A stretch of 64,000 nt of DNA from contig NZ_JABAIV010000007.1 in the NCBI RefSeq assembly GCF_013003915.1, positions 186,001-250,000 of the forward strand, in the 5' to 3' direction. The position numbers were made by a program, and so were the translations under genes. The notes beneath the pieces were generated by a model that saw only the letters and a program-made list of their open reading frames with translations, was not told the DNA's origin and ran no database searches. Source of the DNA: Telluria aromaticivorans (GTDB lineage: Bacteria; Pseudomonadota; Gammaproteobacteria; Burkholderiales; Burkholderiaceae_D). Positions 18,109-27,071 of this stretch are shown piece by piece (position 1 is the stretch's first letter; every line of letters begins with the position of its first letter).

Positions 18109-18609
18109 TCAGGCTCCGACCGGTGCCGGACGCATTACTTTACCGGCCTTGCTGATGCTGTATTGCAGGGTCGATGGCGTCAATACGGCGTCGAAGTTGA
18201 CCGGTTCCTGCGACACGCTCGCCACCAGCACGGCCGTGATCGAAAAGTTCAGGCGGTTCACGGAATCGTCGCGCATCTCCAGCAGCGCACGCACGTTGCG
18301 CAGGCGCGGCTCATGGCAGCCGATGGTTTTTTCGATGCTGGCGCAAATCGCCGCGCGGTCGGTTGGGCTCGACAGGCAGAGGTCGGCAAAGTCGTTCAGG
18401 CCATAAGTGACCATCGAGCGGCTGCATTCCGGATAGGCCTTGAGCGCGCCGTCCACGATGCTCGAGCGCGTGTTGAGGAGCGACTCGAGGTCGCGCGCCA
18501 CTGTGTCCTTCAGTTCCTCGATCGTCATGCGCGCCGCTGCGGACTGGCCCTGGCCGCGGTTCGGCACACCCAGCAGGCGGTCGAACAAGCCTGGCGTATA
18601 TCCCTTCAT
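18109..18609 (-). CDS. tssE: Type VI secretion baseplate subunit TssE (gp25-like)
   Basis: 166 residues from an ATG at 18609 with GAGGAAG upstream; a longer frame exists but has no ribosome site. LFDRLLGV near the start, DLESLLNTRSSIVDGALKAYPECSRSMVTYGLNDF and the C-terminal FDAVLTPSTLQYSIS fit the gp25/lysozyme-like wedge protein TssE. It anchors the sheath to the baseplate. It is the first gene of the leftward operon and is divergent from tssK. Confidence 0.93.
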   Translation of the reverse strand: MKGYTPGLFDRLLGVPNRGQGQSAAARMTIEELKDTVARDLESLLNTRSSIVDGALKAYPECSRSMVTYGLNDFADLCLSSPTDRAAICASIEKTIGCHEPRLRNVRALLEMRDDSVNRLNFSITAVLVASVSQEPVNFDAVLTPSTLQYSISKAGKVMRPAPVGA

Positions 18610-18798
18610 GGGGCTTCCTCTACCTGTCTCCGGTTGACCCGGGCACCGCGTGTGGACGGAAAAAAACCAAACCCGATGTTGCCACGGCGCGCAGCACCAA
18701 CGTTTGATCAACTTCACATAGGCAACCCATTGGAGTTGTTATGGTTTCCGGAGAGTTGTTCCACTGAATACGACAAAAACTTGAGCGAAGGCAGAGAC
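18610..18798. promoter_or_regulatory. Divergent promoter region between tssE and tssK
   Basis: 189 bases of lower GC than the flanking genes, lying between divergently transcribed tssE and tssK. It must hold both promoters. I looked for a sigma-54 (-24/-12) motif and did not find a convincing one; no clear operator dyad is visible. Confidence 0.5.
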
Positions 18799-20139
18799 AT
18801 GACCAGCAAGGTTCTCTGGGGCGAAGGCCTGTTATTGCGTCCACAGCACTTCCAGCGGCAAGACCACTATCACGAACAATGTCTCCACAAGAGCATCAAG
18901 GCCGTGCACCCCTATGCCTGGGGCGTCGACAACCTGCAGGTCGACCGCGAGGCGCTGGCCAACAGCATGCTGCGGCTGCTGGCGCTGTCGGTGCGCTTCC
19001 AGGACGGTGAACTGGTCGACGCGCCCGAGATCGACGCGCTGCCCGAGACGGTGGACTTGAGCCTGCTGCAGCAATCGCAGCAAACGGTCACCTATTACCT
19101 TGCCCTGCCCGGGATGAAACCGTTCAGCGGCAATTTCGCGCCGCCAGGACAGGCGACCAATACGGCGCGCTTCGTCCAGGCCAACGGCGACACGCCCGAC
19201 CTGTACACGCAGGCGGCGCCGGTGCAGCTGGCCTACCTGAAAAAGGCGGTGCGGCTGGTGTCCGAGTTCGAGCCGCGCGATTCTTATGTTCACTTCCCGC
19301 TGCTGCGGCTGCGCCGCGCGGCCACCGGCGGATTCGAGATCGACGACAGCTTCGTGCCGCCTTCGCTGTCCCTTAGCGCGGCGCCGGTGCTGTTCCAGGC
19401 CCTGCGCCGCCTGCTCGATGCGCTGCAGGCCAAGGTCGCCGCGCTCTACGGCCACCAGCGCGAGCCGAGCCGCAACGTGGTGGAGTTCCGCTCCGGCGAT
19501 ATGTCCTCGTTCTGGCTGCTGCACACGGCCAGCTCGGCCTATGCGAGCCTGACCCACCACTTCCACCATCCGGCGCTGCATCCCGAACGCCTGTACGAAG
19601 GCTTGCTCGACGTGGCGGGCGGACTGATGACCTTCTCCAAGAGCTGGACGCTGGCCGATTTGCCGCCCTACCAGCACGGCGACCCGGGTCCGGCCTTCGC
19701 CAAGCTGCACATGATCATCCGCGAGCTGCTCGACACCGTGATCTCGTCGAAGTATTTCGCGATCGCCCTCAACGAAGTGCGGCCGTCTTACCACATCGGC
19801 ATGCTCGACTCCGGCAAGATCGACGACAAGACCACCTTCTATGTCGCCGTGTCGGCCGCGATCCCGGCGGTGGAACTGGTGGACGTGGTGCCGCTGCGCT
19901 TCAAGGTCGGCGCGCCCGACGATGTCGAGAAATTCGTGCTGTCGGCCCTGCCCGGCGTTCGCCTGCAATACGCGCCGCAACTGCCGGCTGCGGTGCCGGT
20001 GCGGCCCGAGACCTGCTATTTCATCCTCGAGGCGAAGGGGCCGATGTATGAGCGCATGCTCAAGGCGCAATCGATCTCGATCTATGTCCCGGCTGGCATG
20101 AAAGAGCTGCGCCTGGAACTGCTGGCCGTCGCTGCATGA
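18799..20139 (+). CDS. tssK: Type VI secretion baseplate subunit TssK
   Basis: 446 residues. KVLWGEGLLLRPQHFQRQDHYHE is the unmistakable TssK (VasE/ImpJ) opening, followed by the shoulder and neck domains and a C-terminal head with YFILEAKGPMYERMLKAQSISIYVP. TssK trimers connect the baseplate wedges to the TssJLM membrane complex. The start at 18799 has GAAGG seven bases upstream. Its stop overlaps the vgrG start (ATGA). The usual neighbour tssL is absent, which is unusual. Confidence 0.96.
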   Translation: MTSKVLWGEGLLLRPQHFQRQDHYHEQCLHKSIKAVHPYAWGVDNLQVDREALANSMLRLLALSVRFQDGELVDAPEIDALPETVDLSLLQQSQQTVTYYLALPGMKPFSGNFAPPGQATNTARFVQANGDTPDLYTQAAPVQLAYLKKAVRLVSEFEPRDSYVHFPLLRLRRAATGGFEIDDSFVPPSLSLSAAPVLFQALRRLLDALQAKVAALYGHQREPSRNVVEFRSGDMSSFWLLHTASSAYASLTHHFHHPALHPERLYEGLLDVAGGLMTFSKSWTLADLPPYQHGDPGPAFAKLHMIIRELLDTVISSKYFAIALNEVRPSYHIGMLDSGKIDDKTTFYVAVSAAIPAVELVDVVPLRFKVGAPDDVEKFVLSALPGVRLQYAPQLPAAVPVRPETCYFILEAKGPMYERMLKAQSISIYVPAGMKELRLELLAVAA

Positions 20140-22910
20140 AGGCGGCGCCGGAGTTTGCCGCCCTGGGCGTCGCACTGGGGCTGTTCGGTACTGGGCTGAG
20201 CCAGCACGCGCGCCTGATCACGCTGGCCAGCGCCCAGGACAGCGGCCTGCCGGAATCCCTGGTCGCGGAGCAATTCACCGGACGCGAAGCTGTCAACGAG
20301 CTGTTCGCCTTTGACGTGGAGGCACTCAGCACCTCGACCGACCTCGACCTGGCGCTGTTCATCGGCGAAGAGCTCACTGTCGGCCTGCTGCAGCCGGACG
20401 GCGGACGGCGCATGTGGCACGGGCTCTGTACCGGGGCCTCCTGGCTGGGCGCGGACGGTGGCCTGGCGCGCTACCGGCTGCGGCTGGAACCGGCGCTGGC
20501 AATGCTGGCGCTGCGCCGCGACAGCTATATCTTCCAGGACAAGAACGTCCGCGACATCGCCTGTGAATTACTGGCGGATTATCCACAGGTGCGTTTCGAT
20601 TTCCAGGTGTCGCAGGAACTCGCGCCGCACGCGGTCTGCACCCAGTACCGCGAGAGCGACCTGGATTTCCTGCTGCGGCTGCTGGCCTCGGAAGGGCTGA
20701 ACTGGCGCTTTGAGCACGACCAGGCGGAAGACGGCGACGATGGCCCACATGGGCAGGCGCGGCACAAGCTGGTGATTTTCGATAGCCGGGCAACGGCACC
20801 CGCGACGCCGGGCGGAGACGTGCTGCGCTTCCATGGCGTGCGGGCCACCGAACATGACGATGCGATCGACGGCTTCCGGGCGCGCCGCACGGTGCAGGCC
20901 AATGCCGTGTCGATCAGCAGCTGGGATCCGGCGCAACTGCTGGCGCCAGGCGCGGAGCACGAATCGATGCTGGATGCGGGCGAGTTGCCCTTCCTGCAGG
21001 TCTATGACGGCAGCGCCGAACGTATTGTCGCCGAGCGCCAGGCGGCCGACTCGCACAGCGAACTGATGCTGCAGGCACTCGAGCTCGAGAACAAGGTATT
21101 CGAGGGAACTGGCGCCGTGCGCAGGCTGGCAGCCGGCTGCGCCTTCCAGCTGACCCAGCACGACCGCTATCCCGAGGGGGCGAATGCCTTCAAGGTGCTG
21201 TGGGTGCGGCATGAGGCCCGCAACAATTTCCAGACGGGGATTGTTGGGCTGGATGCAGCCAGCGTCGAGAATGGAACTTACCGCAACTCCTTTGCCTGCG
21301 TGCGCGAGGTGGTGCCGCTGGTACCGCGCGCGATCGCCGCGCCGCAGCGCATCACCGCACCCGGGCCGCAATGTGCGCTGGTGATGGGACTGGCGAACGA
21401 CGTCTCGACCACCACGCGCGACCACCAAGTCCGTGTCCAGTTCGCATGGCAGCGCGGCGCCAATCCGAACGTGGGCGGCATGGCACACAACACCGACGGC
21501 AAGGGCTGTGCGCCGGGCAATGAAACGTCGGGTACCTGGGTGCGGGTGGCCGAGGCGCTGGCCGGACCCAACTGGGGCACCGTATTCACGCCGCGCATCG
21601 GCACCGAAGTGCTGGTGGATTTTATCGAAGGCGATATCGACCGGCCGGTGATCGTGGCCCAGCTCTACAACGGGGCGGACCTGCCGCCATTCTCGGCCGG
21701 TGTGGATTCCGGCGCCAATCATGCGGGCGCGCTGTCGGGGATCCACACGCGCAATTTCGATGGCAGCGGCTACAACCAGTGGCAGGTCGACGATACGTCT
21801 GGCCAGGTGCGCATGCGGCTCGCCACCAGCGTCGGCGCGACGCAATTGAACCTTGGCTACCTGATCCACCAGGAGCCCGGCAGCGCACAACGCGGCGCTT
21901 ATCGCGGCAGCGGCTTCGAGCTGCGTACGGATGCCTGGGCCGTCATCCGCGGCGGGGAAGGCGTGTTGCTGTCGACGCGCGCCCGTCTTGCAATGGGGAG
22001 TAGCGTGAGCTCGACGCAGATGGATGTGGCGGAAGCGGTGGCGCAGTTCAAGGGTGCGCAGGAACTGACGACTGCGCTGGGCGATGCGGCGGCGGCGCAG
22101 CAGGCGCTGTTCAGCAAGGATGCAGCGAAGGCGCTGTCGGAACTCATCGAGCAGGTCGATCCGCAGGCGAAGGGCAAGTATGACGGTCCGGTGAATGGGC
22201 AGCAGGCATTCAAGGCCAAGGCGGGATCGCGCGAGATCGATGCCTCGCAGCCTGTGGAAAAGTTTGGTTCTCCCATCGTGCTGATGGATTCGGCGGCCAG
22301 CATCAACTGGGCGACGCCGGCATCGACCGTGCTGTTTGCGGGAAAACACCTGCAGTGGACGACGCAGTCGGATCTGCATATGACGGCCGGGCATACGTTT
22401 TCTTCTGTGGCCGGCGGGGCGGCCAGCTTCTTTACGCACTCGGGTGGGATCCAGGCGATCGCGGCGAACGGGCCGGTGTCGCTGCAGGCGCATACGGATG
22501 CATTGGAAATCCTGGCGGATAAGGAAGTCGTCGTGATCTCGGTGAATGACTGCATCGAGATCAAGGCCAAGGAAAAGATCGTACTGCAGGCGGGGGAGTC
22601 CTCGATCACGCTGGAGGGTGGGGATATTACGTTTGCGTGTCCGGGGACGTTTTCGGTGAAGGGGGGGCAGCATGTTTTTGATAAGGGTGCGAGCGTCGCT
22701 GCATCGCTTCAGTCCCTACCTGATTCCCGCCTAAAGCTTTTCGACGAAGCTTTCACTATTAAGGATTCTGACGGTCGTGCGGTTGCTGGGCTGCGTTACC
22801 GAATCGAATTACCCGATGGGACCTTTGAGGATGGAATTACTGACGAGGAGGGACAAACTCACGTCGTTATAGATGCTGAGGCAAAAGAACTTAAGCTTCA
22901 TCTCTTTTAA
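20136..22910 (+). CDS. vgrG: VgrG (TssI) type VI spike protein with grafted C-terminal module
   Basis: 924 residues. N-terminal gp27-like part (SLVAEQFTGREAVNELFAFDVE, then TQYRESDLDFLLRLLASEGL), the OB/gp5-like part (VRVQFAWQRG, GTWVRVAEALAGPNWGTVFTPRIGTEVLVDFIEGD, in pieces) and a DUF2345 beta-helix ending at CIEIKAKEKIVLQAGESSITLEGG. The last 60 or so residues (KDSDGRAVAGLRYRIELPDG to the end) look like a transthyretin-type adaptor domain. From about 22,690 the DNA turns abruptly AT-richer, matching the downstream cargo genes, so this tail seems to have been acquired with the effector. It overlaps tssK by four bases. Confidence 0.95.
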   Translation: MKAAPEFAALGVALGLFGTGLSQHARLITLASAQDSGLPESLVAEQFTGREAVNELFAFDVEALSTSTDLDLALFIGEELTVGLLQPDGGRRMWHGLCTGASWLGADGGLARYRLRLEPALAMLALRRDSYIFQDKNVRDIACELLADYPQVRFDFQVSQELAPHAVCTQYRESDLDFLLRLLASEGLNWRFEHDQAEDGDDGPHGQARHKLVIFDSRATAPATPGGDVLRFHGVRATEHDDAIDGFRARRTVQANAVSISSWDPAQLLAPGAEHESMLDAGELPFLQVYDGSAERIVAERQAADSHSELMLQALELENKVFEGTGAVRRLAAGCAFQLTQHDRYPEGANAFKVLWVRHEARNNFQTGIVGLDAASVENGTYRNSFACVREVVPLVPRAIAAPQRITAPGPQCALVMGLANDVSTTTRDHQVRVQFAWQRGANPNVGGMAHNTDGKGCAPGNETSGTWVRVAEALAGPNWGTVFTPRIGTEVLVDFIEGDIDRPVIVAQLYNGADLPPFSAGVDSGANHAGALSGIHTRNFDGSGYNQWQVDDTSGQVRMRLATSVGATQLNLGYLIHQEPGSAQRGAYRGSGFELRTDAWAVIRGGEGVLLSTRARLAMGSSVSSTQMDVAEAVAQFKGAQELTTALGDAAAAQQALFSKDAAKALSELIEQVDPQAKGKYDGPVNGQQAFKAKAGSREIDASQPVEKFGSPIVLMDSAASINWATPASTVLFAGKHLQWTTQSDLHMTAGHTFSSVAGGAASFFTHSGGIQAIAANGPVSLQAHTDALEILADKEVVVISVNDCIEIKAKEKIVLQAGESSITLEGGDITFACPGTFSVKGGQHVFDKGASVAASLQSLPDSRLKLFDEAFTIKDSDGRAVAGLRYRIELPDGTFEDGITDEEGQTHVVIDAEAKELKLHLF

Positions 22911-23102
22911 AGGATGTGCCAACAGGACCATGCTGGCAAACAAATCAGCTCGTCAATAGACATGACGAATGTTCGTTCTGTGGATAGCGGTTCTAACGGA
23001 CCGAGCCTAGCATTCTTTTAACATCGATGTAACGCCATGCGAAATTTTATTCAAGCCGACGCTAGCGAACACCACTCATTTCAAATTCAACTTATATAGC
23101 AT
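22911..23102. other. AT-rich gap between vgrG and effector gene
   Basis: 192 bases without an open frame of note. It shares the low GC of the cargo genes that follow. No terminator hairpin is seen, so readthrough from vgrG into the effector gene is possible. Confidence 0.5.
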
Positions 23103-24587
23103 ATGGCCAACTCAAAGTCCAAACCCGTTGGATCCTCACGTTTGAGTCCTTTAGAAAATAAAAAAAGAAAAGAAATCATCGTTAGATCGAGCAATGCTCA
23201 GATAGATCAAATATTTTTTATTGATGGTTCTGACAATTCGAAAGCCAAGAGTGTTAGCCAATTTGTCAATTTGAGTCGTTCGGCGAATTTCGTTGATGGC
23301 TCAATAGTCCGTAGCCTCGACCGTGTCGGGTATAGTCCGCGGGTCAAAATTTGCTTTGATAGACCAGGCAATCACCATTTTACAGTTAAATGTTTGCCTC
23401 TCGATGGCAACGCCAAATATAGCAGCGAGGAATTGGCACGAAACGCCCGTTTTAAATGGCAGAGCGAACCAAAATCTTATACGACGGATAGTGGCGGAAG
23501 TCTGATATTGCCAGCACAAGATTTTTATGTAAGTGCAGCTGGGCATGACAGATATTTTTTTCAGGCAACCGATGATAGTGGCAAGACCATAACCACCGGA
23601 AATTTGGAAGTACAACGATTAATTTACTATATTGAATTAAAGATGCGCTCGCTTTCTACATGTGCCAAAGACTTATCTATCGCCCAGGAAGAATATACTA
23701 AGCATAATATCAAGCTACTGAAGCTCCCTTCAGTTGAGATGACGTATATGCCTAATATTGGACATGATGAAAAAGGAAAATTCTTAGACCATGCGACGAC
23801 TGCTTTTCGTAGCTCTGACGCAGTTAATAAGGCCCCGCACGTTATAGCTATTGCATACACTGGCCAACTGGCAGTCAAGAAGGACGGTATTCGTATGCTA
23901 GAAACTTCGATTCAAGTTGGGCCTAATGCTACTCCAGTAATTATTCAAGTTAAAGAAAAAACGCCATCATCACCATTGCCCGAACACCGGTTTCTCTGGA
24001 AAGGACTTACAGAAAACGATAGTTGGTTCGTATCAGCAAGATTCGTTAAAGAAGGAGGAAAGCTTACTGATGTGATCCAGATTCCCTTAGAAAAATGTTC
24101 AGCTCTGCCTATGCCTGAAACCTCGCAATCATCGATGGAGGTTAGCATTGACGTAAGCGACCTACCTAAAGCGATTGGATCGATCGAACTAATAGTCAAT
24201 GTTGTGGACAAGATGCGTGCAGGTATGGCTTTCGGAGGCATGAACCTGATATGTGTTTGCACTATGGCATGGTGGGAAACTATCGAACAGACTGAGCAAA
24301 ATCAGATTATTATCCACGAATTGGGGCATAAGATAGGAATGGTGGCAGACGGTCGCAGAAAACTGCCAGACAAGCCGCCAACTTGGTACGACAATGAAAA
24401 AGGACATGTTGGAGATCATTGCTTTCATGGACTTCCGGCAAATCGCAGTCGTTACGACTTAAATGGCGATGAAAAGCAGTCTAAATGTATTATGTATGGC
24501 ACCACCAATGGCAGGAGCGATTTTTGTATCAATTGTGCTCCGATTGTCCGTAAACTCGATATAAGCGAGGGATGGGATCCTCTTTAA
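23103..24587 (+). CDS. Candidate type VI effector, zincin-type metallopeptidase
   Basis: 494 residues. HELGHKIGMVAD with the HExxH pair at 405-409 is a zinc-binding metallopeptidase helix; GHVGDHCFHG (434-443) offers a third ligand His, and five Cys (440, and in SKCIMYG, DFCINCAP) suggest a bound metal or disulphides. The N-terminal 170 residues look beta-rich (Ig-like), without a signal peptide, as expected for VgrG-delivered cargo. The gene sits between vgrG and a lipoprotein-PAAR pair and shares their low GC. I do not recognise a named family. Role as an antibacterial or anti-host protease is inferred from position and motif; the target compartment is probably the periplasm if the neighbour is its immunity protein. 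Confidence 0.7.
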   Translation: MANSKSKPVGSSRLSPLENKKRKEIIVRSSNAQIDQIFFIDGSDNSKAKSVSQFVNLSRSANFVDGSIVRSLDRVGYSPRVKICFDRPGNHHFTVKCLPLDGNAKYSSEELARNARFKWQSEPKSYTTDSGGSLILPAQDFYVSAAGHDRYFFQATDDSGKTITTGNLEVQRLIYYIELKMRSLSTCAKDLSIAQEEYTKHNIKLLKLPSVEMTYMPNIGHDEKGKFLDHATTAFRSSDAVNKAPHVIAIAYTGQLAVKKDGIRMLETSIQVGPNATPVIIQVKEKTPSSPLPEHRFLWKGLTENDSWFVSARFVKEGGKLTDVIQIPLEKCSALPMPETSQSSMEVSIDVSDLPKAIGSIELIVNVVDKMRAGMAFGGMNLICVCTMAWWETIEQTEQNQIIIHELGHKIGMVADGRRKLPDKPPTWYDNEKGHVGDHCFHGLPANRSRYDLNGDEKQSKCIMYGTTNGRSDFCINCAPIVRKLDISEGWDPL

Positions 24588-24598
24588 GACATTCTCCG

Positions 24599-25213
24599 AT
24601 GAAGGCCAATATTGTGAATATCATATGTGCATTAGGACTGATTTTTATTGCCGGCTGCAGTGCAGTATTTGGACAAATTTCCATGCAAACGGCAAGCCCT
24701 ACAGCACCCACACTCCCAACGAGAGTCAGCGCAATGGTCAACGACAGCTTATTTCAAGAAATTCCACTAGATACAAGTACCCAAAATATATGCTCTCCTA
24801 CTGATCCAGGTATCAATTGGCGCGGAATCAGCTTGCGCGCCCCTTCTCGAGTTGTGCTGCCTGAAAAATCGGCAGATGACGCTGCATTCATTATTCCTAT
24901 ATGCGGCCTATACCTTGTTGATCTCGAGGCTGCATTTAATCATCCGGGACATCAAATCCTGGTCGCTACGGATGTTACATCCGGGGATATTTTTAAAGGT
25001 GAAATTGTCAAATATGACACTGACCGGACCATCCCGCCTCCCCGGTCGCGTCCAGTCAAGCCTTCCAAAAACCAGGCCTTCGGCAGCTATTTCAACATCA
25101 ATGCAGTAGATTACATAAAGCTGCCATTGGTACCTGCACGTTATCGCATAACGGTCGAATATGCCGGGTATCAGTCAAACGAGATAGACATTGAAGTTGT
25201 GCAACTGCCCTAG
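24599..25213 (+). CDS. Lipoprotein, candidate immunity protein for the zincin effector
   Basis: About 204 residues. MKANIVNIICALGLIFIAGCSAVFG is a lipoprotein signal with lipobox IAGC, so the protein should be anchored in the cell envelope. The mature part has no known motif and ends in a beta-strand-rich domain (YRITVEYAGYQSNEIDIEVV). It starts 11 bases after the effector stop; an alternative ATG at 24572 inside the effector gene would destroy the lipoprotein signal. A small envelope protein directly behind a toxin and before PAAR is the usual arrangement for immunity genes. No homology is claimed. Confidence 0.65.
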   Translation: MKANIVNIICALGLIFIAGCSAVFGQISMQTASPTAPTLPTRVSAMVNDSLFQEIPLDTSTQNICSPTDPGINWRGISLRAPSRVVLPEKSADDAAFIIPICGLYLVDLEAAFNHPGHQILVATDVTSGDIFKGEIVKYDTDRTIPPPRSRPVKPSKNQAFGSYFNINAVDYIKLPLVPARYRITVEYAGYQSNEIDIEVVQLP

Positions 25214-25358
25214 AGTAGCGGATCCTCCTTTTTATACGATCGAATCTCAATAGTAGATATTCGCTTCGCGCGTTTCGATCTCTATAAAGAGGATATAAGT
25301 TTCTCGACAGAGATTTGTGCATTTTCAGCAACGATTATTAAAAGTTTCAGGAGCATAT
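25214..25358. other. AT-rich gap before PAAR gene
   Basis: 145 bases, low GC, no open frame. The island of foreign composition ends here: the PAAR gene that follows is GC-rich again. CAGGAGC at the right end is the PAAR ribosome site. Confidence 0.5.
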
Positions 25359-25622
25359 ATGGCAGGTCCATTAATAAAGCTCGGAGATAAAACTTCCCAT
25401 GGTGGTGCTGTCGTTGAGGCATCCATGCAAACCGACACTGGCGGCATCGGTATTGCCCGCATGGGTGACAAAACAGTCTGTCCCAAACACGGTTCCAGTC
25501 CCATCATCAGCGGCGACTCGTCGCTGATCATCGACGGCAAACCGGCGGCACGGCATGGCGACAAGACAGCCTGCGGCGCCTCCCTGATCGCAGGCCAGCA
25601 GGCAACCATCGACAAACTCTGA
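25359..25622 (+). CDS. PAAR domain spike-tip protein
   Basis: 87 residues, a stand-alone PAAR: LIKLGDKTSHGGAVVEAS, then IARMGDKTVCPKHGSSPIISGD and ARHGDKTACGASLIAGQ. The GDKT repeats and the His/Cys residues form the zinc-bound tip that sharpens VgrG. The ATG at 25359 follows CAGGAGC; an upstream in-frame ATG adds an unlikely leader. It presumably caps the VgrG encoded just upstream and helps deliver the effector. Confidence 0.93.
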   Translation: MAGPLIKLGDKTSHGGAVVEASMQTDTGGIGIARMGDKTVCPKHGSSPIISGDSSLIIDGKPAARHGDKTACGASLIAGQQATIDKL

Positions 25623-25631
25623 GCGACGGAC

Positions 25632-27071
25632 ATGACGACTATTTCGACCTCGGCTCCATCCTCACCAACGCGTCACCCCGCTGTGTGGCTCAAGCTCGGC
25701 GCGGTAATCGCAACTACCTTCGTGGTGTGCTGGGCAATCGTGCTCTGGTATTGGCATTCAACCAATCACAATCCGGCAACGGGTGACCTGGCGATGGCAC
25801 TGCTCCTGCTTCCTGTCGTCCTGTTGCTCGGGTTCTGGGGTGGCAGTAAACTCGTGGCGGCACGCATGTCGGAACTGCCTGCCGGCCTGTCGAAGCCAGC
25901 TGCAGCCTCCCCGGCAGCCCAAGCGCCTGTGACAACACCCGTTGTGGCTGCCATGGCCACAGCGCTGCGTTCGCCTTACGGTGGGTCGGTGGAAGAGCTT
26001 GCCTGCGCCATCGCCGACAACGAAGCGCGTGCCGACCTGGACAAGGAACTGGTCGATGACAATGGATTTCCGGTCATGACCGCGCGCGTTGATGGTGCAG
26101 ACGATGACATGCTGCAGGATGAGATTGCTGAATGGCTGGCGAGCCACGGTATGCCGGCAATGGATTTCACTGAAGAGCAGTGGCGCGCGCTGATCCTCGC
26201 GACCGGCGTGGCTGACGAGCTGGCCAGCCTGGTTGCCAACGAGTGCATGCCGTCCGAGGGACAGCCCCCGATGCTCCAGCTGAAGCTGATGCTGCCGCAC
26301 GACTGGGCCGTGAACGTGCGCCGCGCGGCAACCATCTGGCTCAGGCATACCGTCAGCCAGTACGGCTGGCCGGACACCGCCATCGCCACGCCGGAACCTG
26401 AGCAAATGCACCTGACGAGCCCCACAGGCATCCTCGCGCAACTGCTGCCCATCACATCGGCAGACCACAAACCGCTGGTGGCGATCGTCATTGCCTGCGC
26501 GTCGCTGATCGGCCAGGAAAGCGTGGACCGCCTGGCTGCGAACTCGGCTTTGTTCAACTCATCGAAAGGGAGTGGCCAGATCCCAGGGGAGGGCGCTTGC
26601 GGCTTGCTGCTAACCGACCTGCGCCGGGCGGAGTCGATCAATGGCGCAGATATGGTACTGCTCGCCGCCCTCCACGAGCGCCGCCGCGACAGCTCGGCCG
26701 ATGACACCCGCCGCGCCGATTCGGCGCTGTTGCTGGACATGACCGAGCAGCTCTGCAAGGCCGGCGCCATCGAACTGTCGCAGATTTCCATGATCGTCGC
26801 AGATACCGCCCACCGCCCCAATCGTGTCCTCGAGCTGATGGGCCTTACCGCACCAGCAATCCCGCAACTCGATGCTGCCGACGATGTCGTACGTGTCGGC
26901 CTGGGAAGTGGAAGCTGCGGTGCCGTGCCTTTCCTGACCGCCCTGGCCTTGGCACGCCACTACGCACTCGAGCGCAGTGCGCCGGTCCTGTGCATCAGCA
27001 ACGAAGATCCCTACCTGCGCAGCGCCGCACTGATGCGCCCCGCGAGCTGCGCTGCAGATGCAAGGCCTTAA
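25632..27071 (+). CDS. Membrane protein with degenerate ketoacyl-synthase (thiolase-like) domain, T6SS-linked
   Basis: 479 residues. Two N-terminal membrane helices (about 17-43 and 53-76) are followed by a Pro/Ala linker and a soluble region. From about residue 270 the order of motifs resembles a beta-ketoacyl synthase C-terminal half: GEGACGLLLTD (319-329), DIDYV-like LSQISMIVADTAHRP (about 385-397) and GSGSCGAVPFLTALALARH. The catalytic Cys-His-His set of true synthases is not preserved in an obvious way. The gene follows PAAR by nine bases and so belongs to the vgrG unit; GC is normal. The thiolase-like reading is from motif order only. Its role in secretion is unknown. Confidence 0.6.
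   Translation: MTTISTSAPSSPTRHPAVWLKLGAVIATTFVVCWAIVLWYWHSTNHNPATGDLAMALLLLPVVLLLGFWGGSKLVAARMSELPAGLSKPAAASPAAQAPVTTPVVAAMATALRSPYGGSVEELACAIADNEARADLDKELVDDNGFPVMTARVDGADDDMLQDEIAEWLASHGMPAMDFTEEQWRALILATGVADELASLVANECMPSEGQPPMLQLKLMLPHDWAVNVRRAATIWLRHTVSQYGWPDTAIATPEPEQMHLTSPTGILAQLLPITSADHKPLVAIVIACASLIGQESVDRLAANSALFNSSKGSGQIPGEGACGLLLTDLRRAESINGADMVLLAALHERRRDSSADDTRRADSALLLDMTEQLCKAGAIELSQISMIVADTAHRPNRVLELMGLTAPAIPQLDAADDVVRVGLGSGSCGAVPFLTALALARHYALERSAPVLCISNEDPYLRSAALMRPASCAADARP

Noticed and set aside
16361..18406. Long plus-strand open frame opposite tssF
   Set aside because: Third-position GC shadow of tssF; no recognisable domain and no ribosome site.
18610..18798. Sigma-54 promoter for the T6SS operons
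   Set aside because: No GG-N10-GC pair in a good TGGCAC/TTGC context was found in either direction.
20568..22673. Long minus-strand open frame opposite vgrG
   Set aside because: Arg/His/Gln-rich antisense shadow of vgrG.
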